Source: Arcobacter sp. F2176 (lineage in GTDB: Bacteria > Campylobacterota > Campylobacteria > Campylobacterales > Arcobacteraceae). Taken from it: 64,000 nucleotides of DNA. Shown in pieces: positions 51,332 through 60,734 of the stretch. The position numbers and the translations under genes were made by a program. The notes under the pieces were generated by a model. The model was not told the origin of the DNA. It saw nothing but the letters and a program-made list of their open reading frames with translations, and did no database searches. The stretch covers positions 62,001 to 126,000 of the forward strand of contig NZ_PDJV01000006.1 of the NCBI RefSeq assembly GCF_004116465.1. The letters are read 5' to 3'. Within the stretch, counting starts at the first letter, position 1; the number at the start of each line of letters is the position of its first letter.

Positions 51332-53572
51332 CTATTTTTTCCCTTTAAATTCACTCTCATTTACATTCTCTACAACTTTATTTGCAATTTCATTTGTGTT
51401 ATTTGAAATCTTATTTGTCTCTTCAGCTACTTGGGCATTTTGTTGAGTAAATTTATCCAAATTATTTATTGTTTCGCTAATACTAATCATTGCTTCAGTT
51501 TGCTCTTTTGCTCCACTTGCAACATCATTAATGATTATATTCGTTTCATTTATTTTTTCTTCTAATTTTTCAAATCCAGCAATCATACTAGTACTAATCT
51601 CTTTACCTTCTAAGGTTTGTTGACTAGCTGATTCAACTAAATCTTTTATTTCCTTAGCTGCTTCTGCACTTCTTGAAGCTAGATTTCTCACTTCTTGTGC
51701 AACAACGGCAAATCCTTTTCCTGCTTCTCCTGCTGTTGCTGCTTCAACAGCAGCATTAAGTGATAGAATATTTGTTTGGAAAGCAATTTGATCAATTAAT
51801 GCAATTGATTCATTGATAGTTTGAACTTTTTCATTTATTTGATCCATGGCTAAAACAGTTTTATTAGCAAGGTCTTTACCTAAATTTGATGATTTTTGTG
51901 TTTCTGAAGAGATTGTAAACATATTTTGTGCTTTTTGACTGGTTTGATCAACATTTGCAGTAACTTCTGTAACTGAAGCTGCTACTTCTTCTAATGAAGC
52001 TGCTTGATTGGTAGCATTTTTACTTAATACACTAACATTATTTGATAACTCATTTGCTGTGTCTCTTAATTTTATTCCATCTTCTTGATTATCTAATAAC
52101 ATGTCTGTAATAATATTGTTCATTATTGCAATTTCATGACCTATTTTGCCATTATCTTTTTTATTGAGATTTTTTGTAAAATCTTTTTTTGCATATTGTT
52201 CTAATACAGAACTTAGTTCATTTATATCTTTCCCTACAAACTCTTCTAAATTGTGCAACATATTATTTATAAGGTCTTTTAATTCACTTAATGATGGAGT
52301 ATTACTTGTAGCTTGAATTCTATTAGATAAAGCCCCTTTACTTATATCATTTACTACTTCTTTTACATTTACAATTAGATTTTTGTCTTCTGTTAAGTTA
52401 GCTTTTGTTGCTTCGATATTTTCATTAATAACTTTTGCCATATTACCAATTTCATCATTACTGTTAATATCGATTTTTGAGACATCATCTTTTGTTTGAT
52501 TTAAATATGCAAAGAAATCTAATAGTCCATTTTGAAATTTTATAAGAGGTTTAGAAACCATTTTATTCATTAAAATAAAAATAACACCTTGTAAAAGTAC
52601 AGTTAAAATAATTGTTGCTATTATAAACATTATTTGAACTTGTTCTGATATTTCAAGAAATTCACTTTCATTGGAACCAACTACAATGGTCCAATTCCAT
52701 TTATCATAAGTAGTAAATGCAGCAATTTTTTTAGTTGATTTATTATTTTCAAGATAATTGTAGTGTATTACACCCTTTTTCTTTTTTAGTATTTCTTGAA
52801 TAAAACTTTTATTATTGGTATCCTTTAAACCAAATACATTTTTACCTTCTAAATTTTTATGAAGAATCAACTTACCTTTATCATCAAGAATATAAATATA
52901 CCCAGTATCTCCAATAACTACTTTTTTTAACTCTTTTTTTAATGTTTCTAATCCTTTTGTAAAATTATAGCCAACATATAATGCTCCTATAATTTTATCA
53001 TTTTTAACAATTGGTGAATAAATAGACATATATGTTTTCCCTGCAATTTCTTCCAATCCTACATATTTCTCTTTATTTTCAATTTTTTTATAAATTTTTC
53101 CATTTGGATCAATTTTATTGACTAAAATTCTTTCCCCTTTTTCATCTAATATTGATGAAGAAATATTTGTATATTCATTTTTATCTTTAACATATACTGC
53201 TGAAATTTCACCTGTAAGTTCTTTAAAACGATCAACTCTCTCATATGTTTTATTTAATCTTGCAAATCCATCATAAAGTATTAATGTCTCAACTCCATTT
53301 ATTTTAACTGTATCTGTATTTCTTATTCTTAAATTTAAAAAAGATTTTTTAAATACATCAAAAAGAACTAGTGCATTTTCTTCTAATGTGTCATTATATA
53401 TTTTTGCAGTTTGCAGATAATCACCTGCTTGAGATTGTAAGTTTATTTCTAAATCTTCTATAATCTTTGTTTTAATACTATTTATCATGATAACAGTAAA
53501 TATAATCATTACTGTTATAAGAGTGATTCCAATTAAAATTGAAAATTTCTTATTTATTGAATTACTAATCAT
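51332..53572 (-). CDS. Methyl-accepting chemotaxis protein with Cache domain
   Basis: A 746-residue chemoreceptor. Transmembrane helix 1 (~10-30), a double-Cache periplasmic domain (~35-310, with Tyr-Ile-Tyr-Ile-Leu-Asp-Asp-Lys-Gly near 228 and Trp-Asn-Trp-Thr-Ile-Val-Val-Gly-Ser near 292), transmembrane helix 2 (~315-337), a HAMP-like linker, and a long cytoplasmic signalling helix pair. The hairpin tip carries Ile-Ala-Phe-Gln-Thr-Asn-Ile-Leu-Ser-Leu-Asn-Ala-Ala-Val-Glu-Ala-Ala near 605 and Glu-Val-Arg-Asn-Leu-Ala. dCache domains often sense amino acids or organic acids, which fits the amino-acid genes around it, but ligand is unknown. Confidence 0.94.
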   Translation of the reverse strand: MISNSINKKFSILIGITLITVMIIFTVIMINSIKTKIIEDLEINLQSQAGDYLQTAKIYNDTLEENALVLFDVFKKSFLNLRIRNTDTVKINGVETLILYDGFARLNKTYERVDRFKELTGEISAVYVKDKNEYTNISSSILDEKGERILVNKIDPNGKIYKKIENKEKYVGLEEIAGKTYMSIYSPIVKNDKIIGALYVGYNFTKGLETLKKELKKVVIGDTGYIYILDDKGKLILHKNLEGKNVFGLKDTNNKSFIQEILKKKKGVIHYNYLENNKSTKKIAAFTTYDKWNWTIVVGSNESEFLEISEQVQIMFIIATIILTVLLQGVIFILMNKMVSKPLIKFQNGLLDFFAYLNQTKDDVSKIDINSNDEIGNMAKVINENIEATKANLTEDKNLIVNVKEVVNDISKGALSNRIQATSNTPSLSELKDLINNMLHNLEEFVGKDINELSSVLEQYAKKDFTKNLNKKDNGKIGHEIAIMNNIITDMLLDNQEDGIKLRDTANELSNNVSVLSKNATNQAASLEEVAASVTEVTANVDQTSQKAQNMFTISSETQKSSNLGKDLANKTVLAMDQINEKVQTINESIALIDQIAFQTNILSLNAAVEAATAGEAGKGFAVVAQEVRNLASRSAEAAKEIKDLVESASQQTLEGKEISTSMIAGFEKLEEKINETNIIINDVASGAKEQTEAMISISETINNLDKFTQQNAQVAEETNKISNNTNEIANKVVENVNESEFKGKK

Positions 53573-53711
53573 TATAGTCCTTAATTTATATATTAAATTT
53601 TATAGTTAAAAAAGTTCATATAAGAATATTTAGTTATAGTTAAACTAATATTAAAATATTTTTTACTTATTATAAATAGTCATCACCTTGATTCTAATAT
53701 TGAAACATAAA

Positions 53712-53951
53712 TTATTTTTTAATAAATAAAACACCACCCGCTGTAAGCATTAATCCACCAGCTATGATATTGACTTTTCTTTTTTCTTTTTTTTCAGGAG
53801 TGCTTTTATCTTTTGAAGTTAATATTTTATAAGCTAAAAAAAGAAGAAATATTCCAAATGCAATAAAAACTATAACAACTACTCCCAAAATTGGAGTAGT
53901 TATTAATAAAAATATTCCACTTACAAGCGCAATTATCTTTAATAAGTTCAT
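53712..53951 (-). CDS. Small membrane protein after the Aap operon
   Basis: A 79-residue protein with two strongly hydrophobic spans (residues 3-45), a short Lys/Glu-rich stretch, and a third hydrophobic span at 62-76 ending Lys-Lys. It lies 16 bases downstream of the ATPase gene, so it is probably in the same transcript. No recognised family; could be an accessory protein of the amino acid transporter or unrelated. Confidence 0.65.
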   Translation of the reverse strand: MNLLKIIALVSGIFLLITTPILGVVVIVFIAFGIFLLFLAYKILTSKDKSTPEKKEKRKVNIIAGGLMLTAGGVLFIKK

Positions 53952-53967
53952 TTTTGTCCTTATTTTA

Positions 53968-54714
53968 TTAGTGGTCTAAAATTTGCTCTAAAAATTGTTT
54001 TAATCTATCAGACTGAGGATTATCAAAAAATTCAGTTGGAGTATTCTCTTCAACTATTTGTCCTGCATCCATAAATATAACTCTATCTGCAACTTTTTTT
54101 GCAAATCCCATTTCATGAGTTACACAAACCATAGTGATCCCATCTCCTGCAAGCTCTGTCATTACATCTAGAACTTCACCAATCATTTCAGGATCTAGGG
54201 CTGATGTTGGTTCATCAAATAGCATGATTTCTGGATTAATACATAAACATCTTGCTATTGCAACTCTTTGTTGTTGACCACCTGATAATTGATTTGGAAA
54301 TTTATGTGCTTGTTCTGCAATTTTTACTCGCTCTAAATAATGCATTGCTGTTTCTATAGCTTGTTTTCTTGGAGTTTTTGTTACCCAAGTTGGAGCTAAG
54401 ATTAAGTTTTCCAAAATTGAAAGATGAGGGAAAAGATTAAAATGTTGAAATACCATTCCAACATGAGTTCTTATCTCTCTAATCCTTTTAACATCCTCTG
54501 TTAACTCTAAACCTGCAACATACATTTCACCTTCTTGAAAAGCTTCAAGTCTATTCATACATCTAATTGTTGTTGATTTACCAGAACCTGAAGGTCCACA
54601 AATAACAATTCTTTCACCTTTTTTAACTCTTAAATTAATATCTTTTAGTACATGGAAATCTCCATACCACTTATTAACATTAGTCATCTCTATCATATAA
54701 TCTAAATTACTCAT
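53968..54714 (-). CDS. aapP: General amino acid ABC transporter, ATPase AapP
   Basis: A 248-residue GlnQ-type ATPase. Walker A Gly-Pro-Ser-Gly-Ser-Gly-Lys-Ser-Thr near 40-48, Q-loop Gln in Val-Phe-Gln-His-Phe-Asn-Leu-Phe, signature Leu-Ser-Gly-Gly-Gln-Gln-Gln-Arg near 144-151, Walker B [12 protein letters not shown], and the switch His in Val-Thr-His-Glu-Met. It is 15 bases after the second permease and completes the Aap system; it could also serve the ATPase-less transporter at 14987-16443. Confidence 0.93.
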   Translation of the reverse strand: MSNLDYMIEMTNVNKWYGDFHVLKDINLRVKKGERIVICGPSGSGKSTTIRCMNRLEAFQEGEMYVAGLELTEDVKRIREIRTHVGMVFQHFNLFPHLSILENLILAPTWVTKTPRKQAIETAMHYLERVKIAEQAHKFPNQLSGGQQQRVAIARCLCINPEIMLFDEPTSALDPEMIGEVLDVMTELAGDGITMVCVTHEMGFAKKVADRVIFMDAGQIVEENTPTEFFDNPQSDRLKQFLEQILDH

Positions 54715-54729
54715 AATCTTTTCCTATTC

Positions 54730-55809
54730 TTATTTATGATCTGTATTAAATCTGTTTTCTACTGATTGTGCATATTTCGACATACTAAAACAAATTATCC
54801 AATAAATCATGGTTACAAAAACATAACCTTCTGTTTCAAATCCTAACCAATGTGGATCTGTTGTTGTTAAAGTTACCATTGCTAAAACATCAAATAATCC
54901 AATAATCAATACAAGCGTTGTGTCTTTAAATAAAGCAACGAATGATCCAACAATATTAGGAATTGATATTTTTAATGCTTGTGGCAAGATAACTAATCCC
55001 ATTGCCTGCCAATATGAAAGTCCAATTGAATCAGCAGCTTCATATTGACCTTTTGGAATCGCTTGTAATCCACCTCTTACAACTTCTGCAATATAGGCAG
55101 CTTGGAAAAGAGTAACACCTATTAATGCTCTTAATAATTTATCAAAAGTTACACCTTCTGGGAAAAATAAAGGAAGAATTACAGATGACATAAATAACAA
55201 AGTAATTAAAGGAACACCTCTAATAAATTCTATGTATAAAACACTTATTGTTTTTATTATTGGCATGTTCGATTGTCTTCCTAATGCAAATATAATCCCA
55301 ATAGGAAAAGATACAACAATACCAACAGATGCAACAACTAAAGTAAGCAATAATCCACCCCATTTTGTTGTTGGAACAACTTCTAAACCTAATCCTCCGT
55401 GAATTAATATGTATGAAATAATAGGAAATAAAATAAGTATACTTGCTCTTACTTTTATGTGTTTTATTTTTTTGAATAATACTATTGAAGCTACAAATAA
55501 AGCTAAAATAAGATTTGGTCTCCAATATAAGTTTTCTGGATAAAAACCATAAATAAACTGATTGAATTTTTCATAAATAAAAATCCATCTTGCCCCATGT
55601 TTTGTTATCTCTTCTTTTGTTCCTGTCCATGTTGCATCAAAAATCATCCAATTTAACAATGGTGGAATAATATAATAAAGTAAAACAAGAGATAAAATAG
55701 TTAGAATCGAACTAATTGGTGATGGGAAAAGATTTTCTTTTATCCACTTAATAGGTCCACTTATTCCTAAAGGAGCGGGTCTTGTTTCTAGTTTTTCATA
55801 AATTGCCAT
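54730..55809 (-). CDS. aapM: General amino acid ABC transporter, permease AapM
   Basis: A 359-residue permease longer than typical GlnP, as AapM is, with an N-terminal cytoplasmic extension and about eight hydrophobic spans. The family motifs are Ile-Glu-Phe-Ile-Arg-Gly-Val-Pro-Leu-Ile-Thr near 192-202, and the EAA loop Gln-Tyr-Glu-Ala-Ala-Asp-Ser-Ile-Gly-Leu-Ser near 257-267. It pairs with AapQ to form the channel. Its start touches the stop of aapQ. Confidence 0.9.
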   Translation of the reverse strand: MAIYEKLETRPAPLGISGPIKWIKENLFPSPISSILTILSLVLLYYIIPPLLNWMIFDATWTGTKEEITKHGARWIFIYEKFNQFIYGFYPENLYWRPNLILALFVASIVLFKKIKHIKVRASILILFPIISYILIHGGLGLEVVPTTKWGGLLLTLVVASVGIVVSFPIGIIFALGRQSNMPIIKTISVLYIEFIRGVPLITLLFMSSVILPLFFPEGVTFDKLLRALIGVTLFQAAYIAEVVRGGLQAIPKGQYEAADSIGLSYWQAMGLVILPQALKISIPNIVGSFVALFKDTTLVLIIGLFDVLAMVTLTTTDPHWLGFETEGYVFVTMIYWIICFSMSKYAQSVENRFNTDHK

Positions 55810-56990
55810 TATCTCTCCTTTATTTGTATTTTTGCATTAATAACATTCATTATAATAGAAATGAATATACTAATTGATAAATACACAGCCATTGTCATTA
55901 AAATTATTTCTATGGCTTGACCAACTTGATTTAATGCAGTTCCTGCAAATAATGTTACAAGTTCTGGGTATCCAATTGCAGTTGCAAGAGATGAATTTTT
56001 CATTAAATTTAAATATTGATTAATAACAGGAGGAATAATAACTCTTAGTGCTTGAGGAAGAATAACTCTTCTTAAAATAATATGGTTTTTTAATCCTAAT
56101 GCATTTGCAGCTTCTTTTTGTCCTTTTGGCACAGCTTCTATACCTGCTCTTACAGCTTCCGCTATATAAGTTGCTGGATAAATACTTAATGCAAAAGATA
56201 AAGCTAAAAGTTCAGGAGTCATTGTCCAACCACCTACAAAGTTAAAGCCTTTAAGTTGTGAATATTCAAGTGATGCAGGTGAACCACTAATAAAGTAAAC
56301 TAAAATAGGTCCTGCAATTAAGATAATTAAAGAAGTCCAAAAAACTGGAAATTCTTCTCCTGTTTCATCATGTTTCTTTTTTGCCCATTTTGCAAGATAA
56401 ACAACACCTGCAATGGCAATAAAAAATGCAATAATAACAGAAATAAAGCCACTTTCTAAAATAGGTCTAGGGATATATAATCCTCTATTGTTTAAGAAAA
56501 ATGCATCCATATAAGACATTGATTGTCGAGGACCTGGGAGTGCGGCTAATACAACATTATACCAAAATAGTATTTGTAAGAGTATTGGAATATTTCTAAA
56601 TGTCTCTACATATACTAAACAAAGTTTAGAAATCATAAAGTTCTTTGATAATCTACCAATTCCAACTAATAGTCCAATTACTGAAGAAAAGAATATACCA
56701 ATACCTGATACTAAGAGTGTATTTAATATTCCAATTACAAATACTCTTGCATAAGTATCTGATTCTGTATAAGAAATTAGTGTTGATATGATACCAAATC
56801 CAGCTTCATTACCTAAAAAGTCAAATCCTGTATTAATCCCACGTTTTTCGATGTTAACAAACATATTGTGTAAAACATAATATGTAAATAAAAATATCAT
56901 TGTTAAAGCTAATATTTGATAAATAATTGCTCTAATCTTTGGATTATTGTAAAAAGCGACGCCTTTTACTATTTTTTTGTGTTCTTTCAT
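55809..56990 (-). CDS. aapQ: General amino acid ABC transporter, permease AapQ
   Basis: A 393-residue permease matching AapQ/BztB in length. Eight or so hydrophobic spans; Glu-Thr-Phe-Arg-Asn-Ile-Pro-Ile-Leu-Leu-Gln near 129-139 and the EAA loop Gly-Gln-Lys-Glu-Ala-Ala-Asn-Ala-Leu-Gly-Leu near 290-300, followed by Ile-Leu-Pro-Gln-Ala-Leu-Arg. A strong terminator hairpin separates it from aapJ, so it is likely expressed below the binding protein. Confidence 0.9.
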   Translation of the reverse strand: MKEHKKIVKGVAFYNNPKIRAIIYQILALTMIFLFTYYVLHNMFVNIEKRGINTGFDFLGNEAGFGIISTLISYTESDTYARVFVIGILNTLLVSGIGIFFSSVIGLLVGIGRLSKNFMISKLCLVYVETFRNIPILLQILFWYNVVLAALPGPRQSMSYMDAFFLNNRGLYIPRPILESGFISVIIAFFIAIAGVVYLAKWAKKKHDETGEEFPVFWTSLIILIAGPILVYFISGSPASLEYSQLKGFNFVGGWTMTPELLALSFALSIYPATYIAEAVRAGIEAVPKGQKEAANALGLKNHIILRRVILPQALRVIIPPVINQYLNLMKNSSLATAIGYPELVTLFAGTALNQVGQAIEIILMTMAVYLSISIFISIIMNVINAKIQIKER

Positions 56991-57012
56991 TCTTTCACCT
57001 TATAATTAAAAA

Positions 57013-57033
57013 AGGGGAAGTTATTCTTCCCCT
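57013..57033 (-). terminator. Intercistronic terminator/attenuator between aapJ and aapQ
   Basis: AGGGGAAG and CTTCCCCT form a GC-rich perfect stem with a 5-base loop; on the minus strand it is followed by TTTTTTAATTAT and preceded by AAAAAAAG, so it is a full rho-independent signal. Partial read-through would give more binding protein than permease. Confidence 0.9.
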
Positions 57034-57073
57034 CTTTTTTTATTAAATAATTTTTGTAAATAGTTTACTTAGA

Positions 57074-58090
57074 TTATCTAATAGGTGCTCCATATTGAAG
57101 ACCACCATCTTTCCAAAGTTTATTTAATCCTCTTTCAATTTTTAAAGGAGAATCTTTACCAACATTTCTATCAAATGATTCACCATAATTTCCAACTTGT
57201 TTGATTACATTGTATGCCCATTTTGGATCTAACCCAAGATTTTTACCAATATCACCAGTTACTCCAAGAAGTCTTTGGATATTTGGATTTGGACTTTTTA
57301 ACATTTCATCTACATTTTTAGAATTAACACCTAAATCTTCTGCATTTAACATTGCAATTTCAGTCCATTTTACGATGTTAAACCATTTGTCATCACCTTG
57401 TCTTACAACAGGGCCTAAAGGCTCTTTTGAAATAATTTCAGGAAGTACAATTGCTGAATTTGGGTCTTTTAATTGAGTTCTTAATGAATATAATTGAGAA
57501 GCATCAGAAGTTAAAGCATCACATCTTCCTTCTTCAAAACCTTGAATTGATTGTGCTGATGTATCATATGTAATTGGAGTATAATCCATTTTATTTGCTT
57601 TAAAGTAATCTGTTAAGTTAAGCTCAGTTGTAGTTCCAGCTTGGATACAAAAAGTTGCTCCACTTAATTCTTTTGCAGATTTAACACCCAATTTTTTTGA
57701 TACTAAGAAACCTTGACCATCATAGTAATTTACACCTGTAAAGTTTAAACCTAATGAAGTATCTCTTGTAGCTGTCCAAGTTGTATTTCTAGCTAGTACA
57801 TCAATTTCACCACTTTGTAGGGCAGTAAATCTCTCTTTTGCATTTAAATGAGCATATTTAACTTTTGATGCATCCCCTAAAACAGCAGCAGCAACTGCTC
57901 TACAAACATCAACATCAATACCTTTCCAAACCCCATCTGAATCAGGAGCAGCAAAACCTGGAAGCCCTGTGTTTAGTCCACAACTTAATTTCCCATTTTT
58001 CATAGTTGTATCTAATGTATCAGCAGATGATACAGTCGATGCAATCGCTAGCGCAGCTATACTTAAAGATAGTGTCTTTAATAGTTTCAT
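57074..58090 (-). CDS. aapJ: General amino acid ABC transporter, binding protein AapJ
   Basis: A 338-residue periplasmic binding protein with signal peptide ~1-23. Gly-Leu-Pro-Gly-Phe-Ala-Ala-Pro-Asp near 42-50 and Trp-Lys-Gly-Ile-Asp-Val-Asp-Val-Cys-Arg-Ala-Val-Ala-Ala-Ala near 56-70 are AapJ/BztA hallmarks, followed by Cys-Ile-Gln-Ala-Gly-Thr-Thr-Thr-Glu. It binds a broad range of L-amino acids. First gene of the aapJQMP unit, its upstream gap (58091-58298) holds the nap terminator and presumably the promoter, for which no clear boxes were picked. Confidence 0.95.
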   Translation of the reverse strand: MKLLKTLSLSIAALAIASTVSSADTLDTTMKNGKLSCGLNTGLPGFAAPDSDGVWKGIDVDVCRAVAAAVLGDASKVKYAHLNAKERFTALQSGEIDVLARNTTWTATRDTSLGLNFTGVNYYDGQGFLVSKKLGVKSAKELSGATFCIQAGTTTELNLTDYFKANKMDYTPITYDTSAQSIQGFEEGRCDALTSDASQLYSLRTQLKDPNSAIVLPEIISKEPLGPVVRQGDDKWFNIVKWTEIAMLNAEDLGVNSKNVDEMLKSPNPNIQRLLGVTGDIGKNLGLDPKWAYNVIKQVGNYGESFDRNVGKDSPLKIERGLNKLWKDGGLQYGAPIR

Positions 58091-58280
58091 TTCTAATCCT
58101 TTTGTTTAGTGTAAATTGAAATTTAATTCATAGAAAATTCTACTAGAATTGCATAGCAAAAGAGTAGCAGAGCTGTATATTTTTTAACCACTTTTAATAA
58201 ATTGATAGCTTTTTTAATTTTATTTAAAAATAAATTTGTGTGTGAGATAGTTTTTTCAGTAATTTTGATAGAGGAATAAA

Positions 58281-58311
58281 AGATAAAAAGTAGTAAATTT
58301 ACTTTTTATCT
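58281..58311 (-). terminator. Terminator of the nap operon
   Basis: AGATAAAAAGTA and TACTTTTTATCT form a perfect 12-base stem with a 7-base loop, overlapping the stop of napD, with TTTTATT following on the minus strand. Confidence 0.8.
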
Positions 58312-58682
58312 TCTAGATGTTTTGAGAAACTATATAAGTCTTTTTTCTTTAAATCTCCATTATAAACAATTTTTCTTGGATCAACATTATCATCTTTTAA
58401 CATACTTGGAACAGCATCTGAGTTATTTAATACTTTTATATTTTCATCAAGTTCATCTTCACTATAAGCCATTTGCATATCAGCACTCATAACATTAGGA
58501 ATTGCCTCTATTATTCTTAACTTTTCTAATTCTTCTTTAACGCTACTTCCTTCAATAGTGATGATAACTCTTCCTTTTTCATCATTCATATGGTAATCAC
58601 AAGCTTTGCAGTTTTTTAAATCCTCTATAACTTGGTCTAAATGTTTTGGTAGTGTTTGAACTACTATACTTGAAATGTTCAT
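58299..58682 (-). CDS. napD: NapD-like chaperone of periplasmic nitrate reductase
   Basis: A 127-residue protein whose first ~85 residues form the NapD ferredoxin-like fold: Asn-Ile-Ser-Ser-Ile-Val-Val-Gln-Thr-Leu-Pro near 2-12 and Val-Ile-Thr-Ile-Glu-Gly near 44-49. NapD binds the twin-arginine signal of NapA during cofactor insertion. The charged C-terminal ~40 residues exceed the E. coli length (87). Last gene of the operon, 1 base after napL. Confidence 0.88.
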   Translation of the reverse strand: MNISSIVVQTLPKHLDQVIEDLKNCKACDYHMNDEKGRVIITIEGSSVKEELEKLRIIEAIPNVMSADMQMAYSEDELDENIKVLNNSDAVPSMLKDDNVDPRKIVYNGDLKKKDLYSFSKHLEDKK

Positions 58683-58683
58683 A

Positions 58684-59634
58684 TTATTCCTTTATTTTGT
58701 AATAGTTTATTTTGTCATTGTCACTGGCAACTAAAATTTCATTGTTATTTATAAATAAAATTTTAGTAAGTGTCATTTTATTCTCTTTTAATTGACATAA
58801 ATCTTTTTTTGATGAAGTATCAAAAATAGTTACATCATTGTTTTCGTTTGATGAATAAGCGGCTAGGGTTGCTTTTGAATTTAAAGCACAAGAATAAATT
58901 AAAAAACTTGATTCTTTATAAAATGCATCATTTTTTGAGTAAAATACAACTCTTCTATCTTGTCCAGCAGTTAAAATTTTCCCATTTTTGAAATCAACTT
59001 GAAAGACATTGTCCAAATTTTTACCTTTGTATGTTTTCAGTAAATTCCCTGTTTGAACATCACATAATTTTAAATTTCCGCTTTCATCTGCAATTATAAT
59101 CTTTTTTTTATTTTCATTTAGTGCAAAATAAGAAAATTTTGATTGGCTCATTTGTTTATTGTATATAATTTTTTTTTCATTTATATTATATAAGAGTAAT
59201 TCATTACTTAAAAGTGAAAATATAATTTCATTTTCATTTATAAATTTAGCTTGTGCAATAAATAAATGTTTTGTATCCGGAACAATAGTACTTAACTTTC
59301 CATTTTCATAAATATCAATTTTTCTTGCCCCTTTTTCTCCTTGAGATAAAATTAAAATTTTATTTTTTAATACATCAATTGAGTATATTTTACTGTCATT
59401 AGTTTCTCCTATAAAATCTTTTACTTGAGGAATTGTAATATTTGAAATTAATTTGAAATCTTTTAAGTTAAAGATGTTTATTCTTCCAGCACTTGTTGAA
59501 ACAAATAACTTATTATCATTTATAACTAAATCAGTTGCTCCTGCACTTATGTTCACTATTTTTGTTGGCATTATTTCATTTGCATTTAAAAAAGATATCA
59601 TAAAAAGTATAAGTAAAATTTTTACAGTATTCAT
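58684..59634 (-). CDS. napL: NapL, WD40-like periplasmic protein of the nap operon
   Basis: A 316-residue protein with a signal peptide (~1-18, Phe-Leu-Asn-Ala-Asn) and a repeated four-stranded pattern of a seven-bladed beta-propeller over the remainder (for example Leu-Phe-Val-Ser-Thr-Ser-Ala-Gly-Arg-Ile-Asn-Ile and Lys-Ile-Leu-Thr-Ala-Gly-Gln-Asp-Arg-Arg-Val-Val). NapL is confined to epsilonproteobacterial nap operons and its role is not fully known. The start at 59634 is chosen because AGGA lies just before it and it follows the napF stop; an earlier ATG at 59697 lies inside napF. Confidence 0.9.
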   Translation of the reverse strand: MNTVKILLILFMISFLNANEIMPTKIVNISAGATDLVINDNKLFVSTSAGRINIFNLKDFKLISNITIPQVKDFIGETNDSKIYSIDVLKNKILILSQGEKGARKIDIYENGKLSTIVPDTKHLFIAQAKFINENEIIFSLLSNELLLYNINEKKIIYNKQMSQSKFSYFALNENKKKIIIADESGNLKLCDVQTGNLLKTYKGKNLDNVFQVDFKNGKILTAGQDRRVVFYSKNDAFYKESSFLIYSCALNSKATLAAYSSNENNDVTIFDTSSKKDLCQLKENKMTLTKILFINNNEILVASDNDKINYYKIKE

Positions 59635-59636
59635 TC

Positions 59637-60113
59637 TTATCCTATCTTTATCGCATTTGTTGGGCAAACTTTTAAACAAAATCCACAAGAGGTACAATTT
59701 TCACTTATCTGTGGTCGAAACATTCCTAAAAATTTTATAGCATCATCAAGGCAAGGGTCTTTGCAAGAAAAACACATGGTTTGATTCCAACTTAGACATT
59801 CTAAAATATTTATTTCTATTTTTGCAGATATATTTTTTTTATATTCAAGTTTTAAAACTTCGCTTGGGCAAACTTTTACACACTCATCACAAAAAGTACA
59901 TCCACTATTTGTAAAATCTAGTTTTGGAGTTTTGTCTTTTTGTATTACTATTATATTTACTTCACAAGAGTTAGCACACAATCCTTCACATTTGATACAC
60001 TCACTTAAAAAGAGTGCTTCATTATTATAATATGGTGGACGAATTACTTTCTCTTGCTTTTCATTATTTTTAAATGATGAAGCAAGAGAGCTAAATAGCT
60101 CTCTTCTTTTCAT
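59637..60113 (-). CDS. napF: Ferredoxin-type protein NapF
   Basis: A 158-residue cytoplasmic Fe-S protein with Cys clusters for about three [4Fe-4S] centres: Cys-Ile-Lys-Cys-Glu-Gly-Leu-Cys-Ala-Asn-Ser-Cys near 38-49, Cys-Thr-Phe-Cys-Asp-Glu-Cys-Val-Lys-Val-Cys-Pro near 72-83, and Cys-Thr-Ser-Cys-Gly-Phe-Cys-Leu-Lys-Val-Cys-Pro near 139-150. NapF helps in NapA maturation or electron supply. It overlaps nothing but is within 2-3 bases of napL and napB. Confidence 0.92.
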   Translation of the reverse strand: MKRRELFSSLASSFKNNEKQEKVIRPPYYNNEALFLSECIKCEGLCANSCEVNIIVIQKDKTPKLDFTNSGCTFCDECVKVCPSEVLKLEYKKNISAKIEINILECLSWNQTMCFSCKDPCLDDAIKFLGMFRPQISENCTSCGFCLKVCPTNAIKIG

Positions 60114-60116
60114 AAT

Positions 60117-60725
60117 TTATTTTACACCTTCATCTATATTTTTGATTAAATTTGATGAGTTTTTTTCACCGCTTTCTCTAAAATCAGCTTTGAAATTATT
60201 TCCTACAATTAATTTTGTCTCTGATTGAGGTGCATGACATTGACTACAGTTAAATCTTGCCCCTGCCAAATGTCCTAAACTCTTTTGTTCTGGAAGTTTT
60301 AAGTCACTTGTATTTACAATCATTTTACCATCTTTTACAATTCTACCATTTTCAGATAAAGAAGTTTTCGGTCTAAAATCTGTAAGGTGTGTTTTTGGTA
60401 CAGGAACTGCTCCCATTGATTCTGCAATTGCTGGATCATGACACATAATACATTGATTATTATCTATAGTTATTGGTAACATTCCTTCAACATCATGGGG
60501 AATCATTGGTGGAGCATTTTCAAATGCTCTATCAATTTTTGTTGATGTTCCAGCTGCTGCTTTAGCATAATCTGTTTTATCTGGAACAATACTCTTTTCA
60601 GTATAAATATCTACTTTTCTTAAGCCTAAAGACTCTTCTGAATAAGTTTTTTGAGCAATAGCACAACCTGTAACAAATATTGCAGTTATTGTTGCTAATC
60701 CTAAAGTTATTTTAGTAATTTTCAT
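60117..60725 (-). CDS. napB: Periplasmic nitrate reductase, dihaem cytochrome c NapB
   Basis: A 202-residue protein with two Cys-x-x-Cys-His haem sites (Cys-Ile-Met-Cys-His near 92-96 and Cys-Ser-Gln-Cys-His near 160-164) and conserved histidines between them, as in NapB. It is the electron-donor subunit of NapA. The signal segment ends Val-Thr-Gly-Cys-Ala, a possible lipobox, so it might be a lipoprotein rather than a free periplasmic protein. It is longer than E. coli NapB (149). Confidence 0.93.
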   Translation of the reverse strand: MKITKITLGLATITAIFVTGCAIAQKTYSEESLGLRKVDIYTEKSIVPDKTDYAKAAAGTSTKIDRAFENAPPMIPHDVEGMLPITIDNNQCIMCHDPAIAESMGAVPVPKTHLTDFRPKTSLSENGRIVKDGKMIVNTSDLKLPEQKSLGHLAGARFNCSQCHAPQSETKLIVGNNFKADFRESGEKNSSNLIKNIDEGVK

Positions 60726-60734
60726 TTTTTTCTC

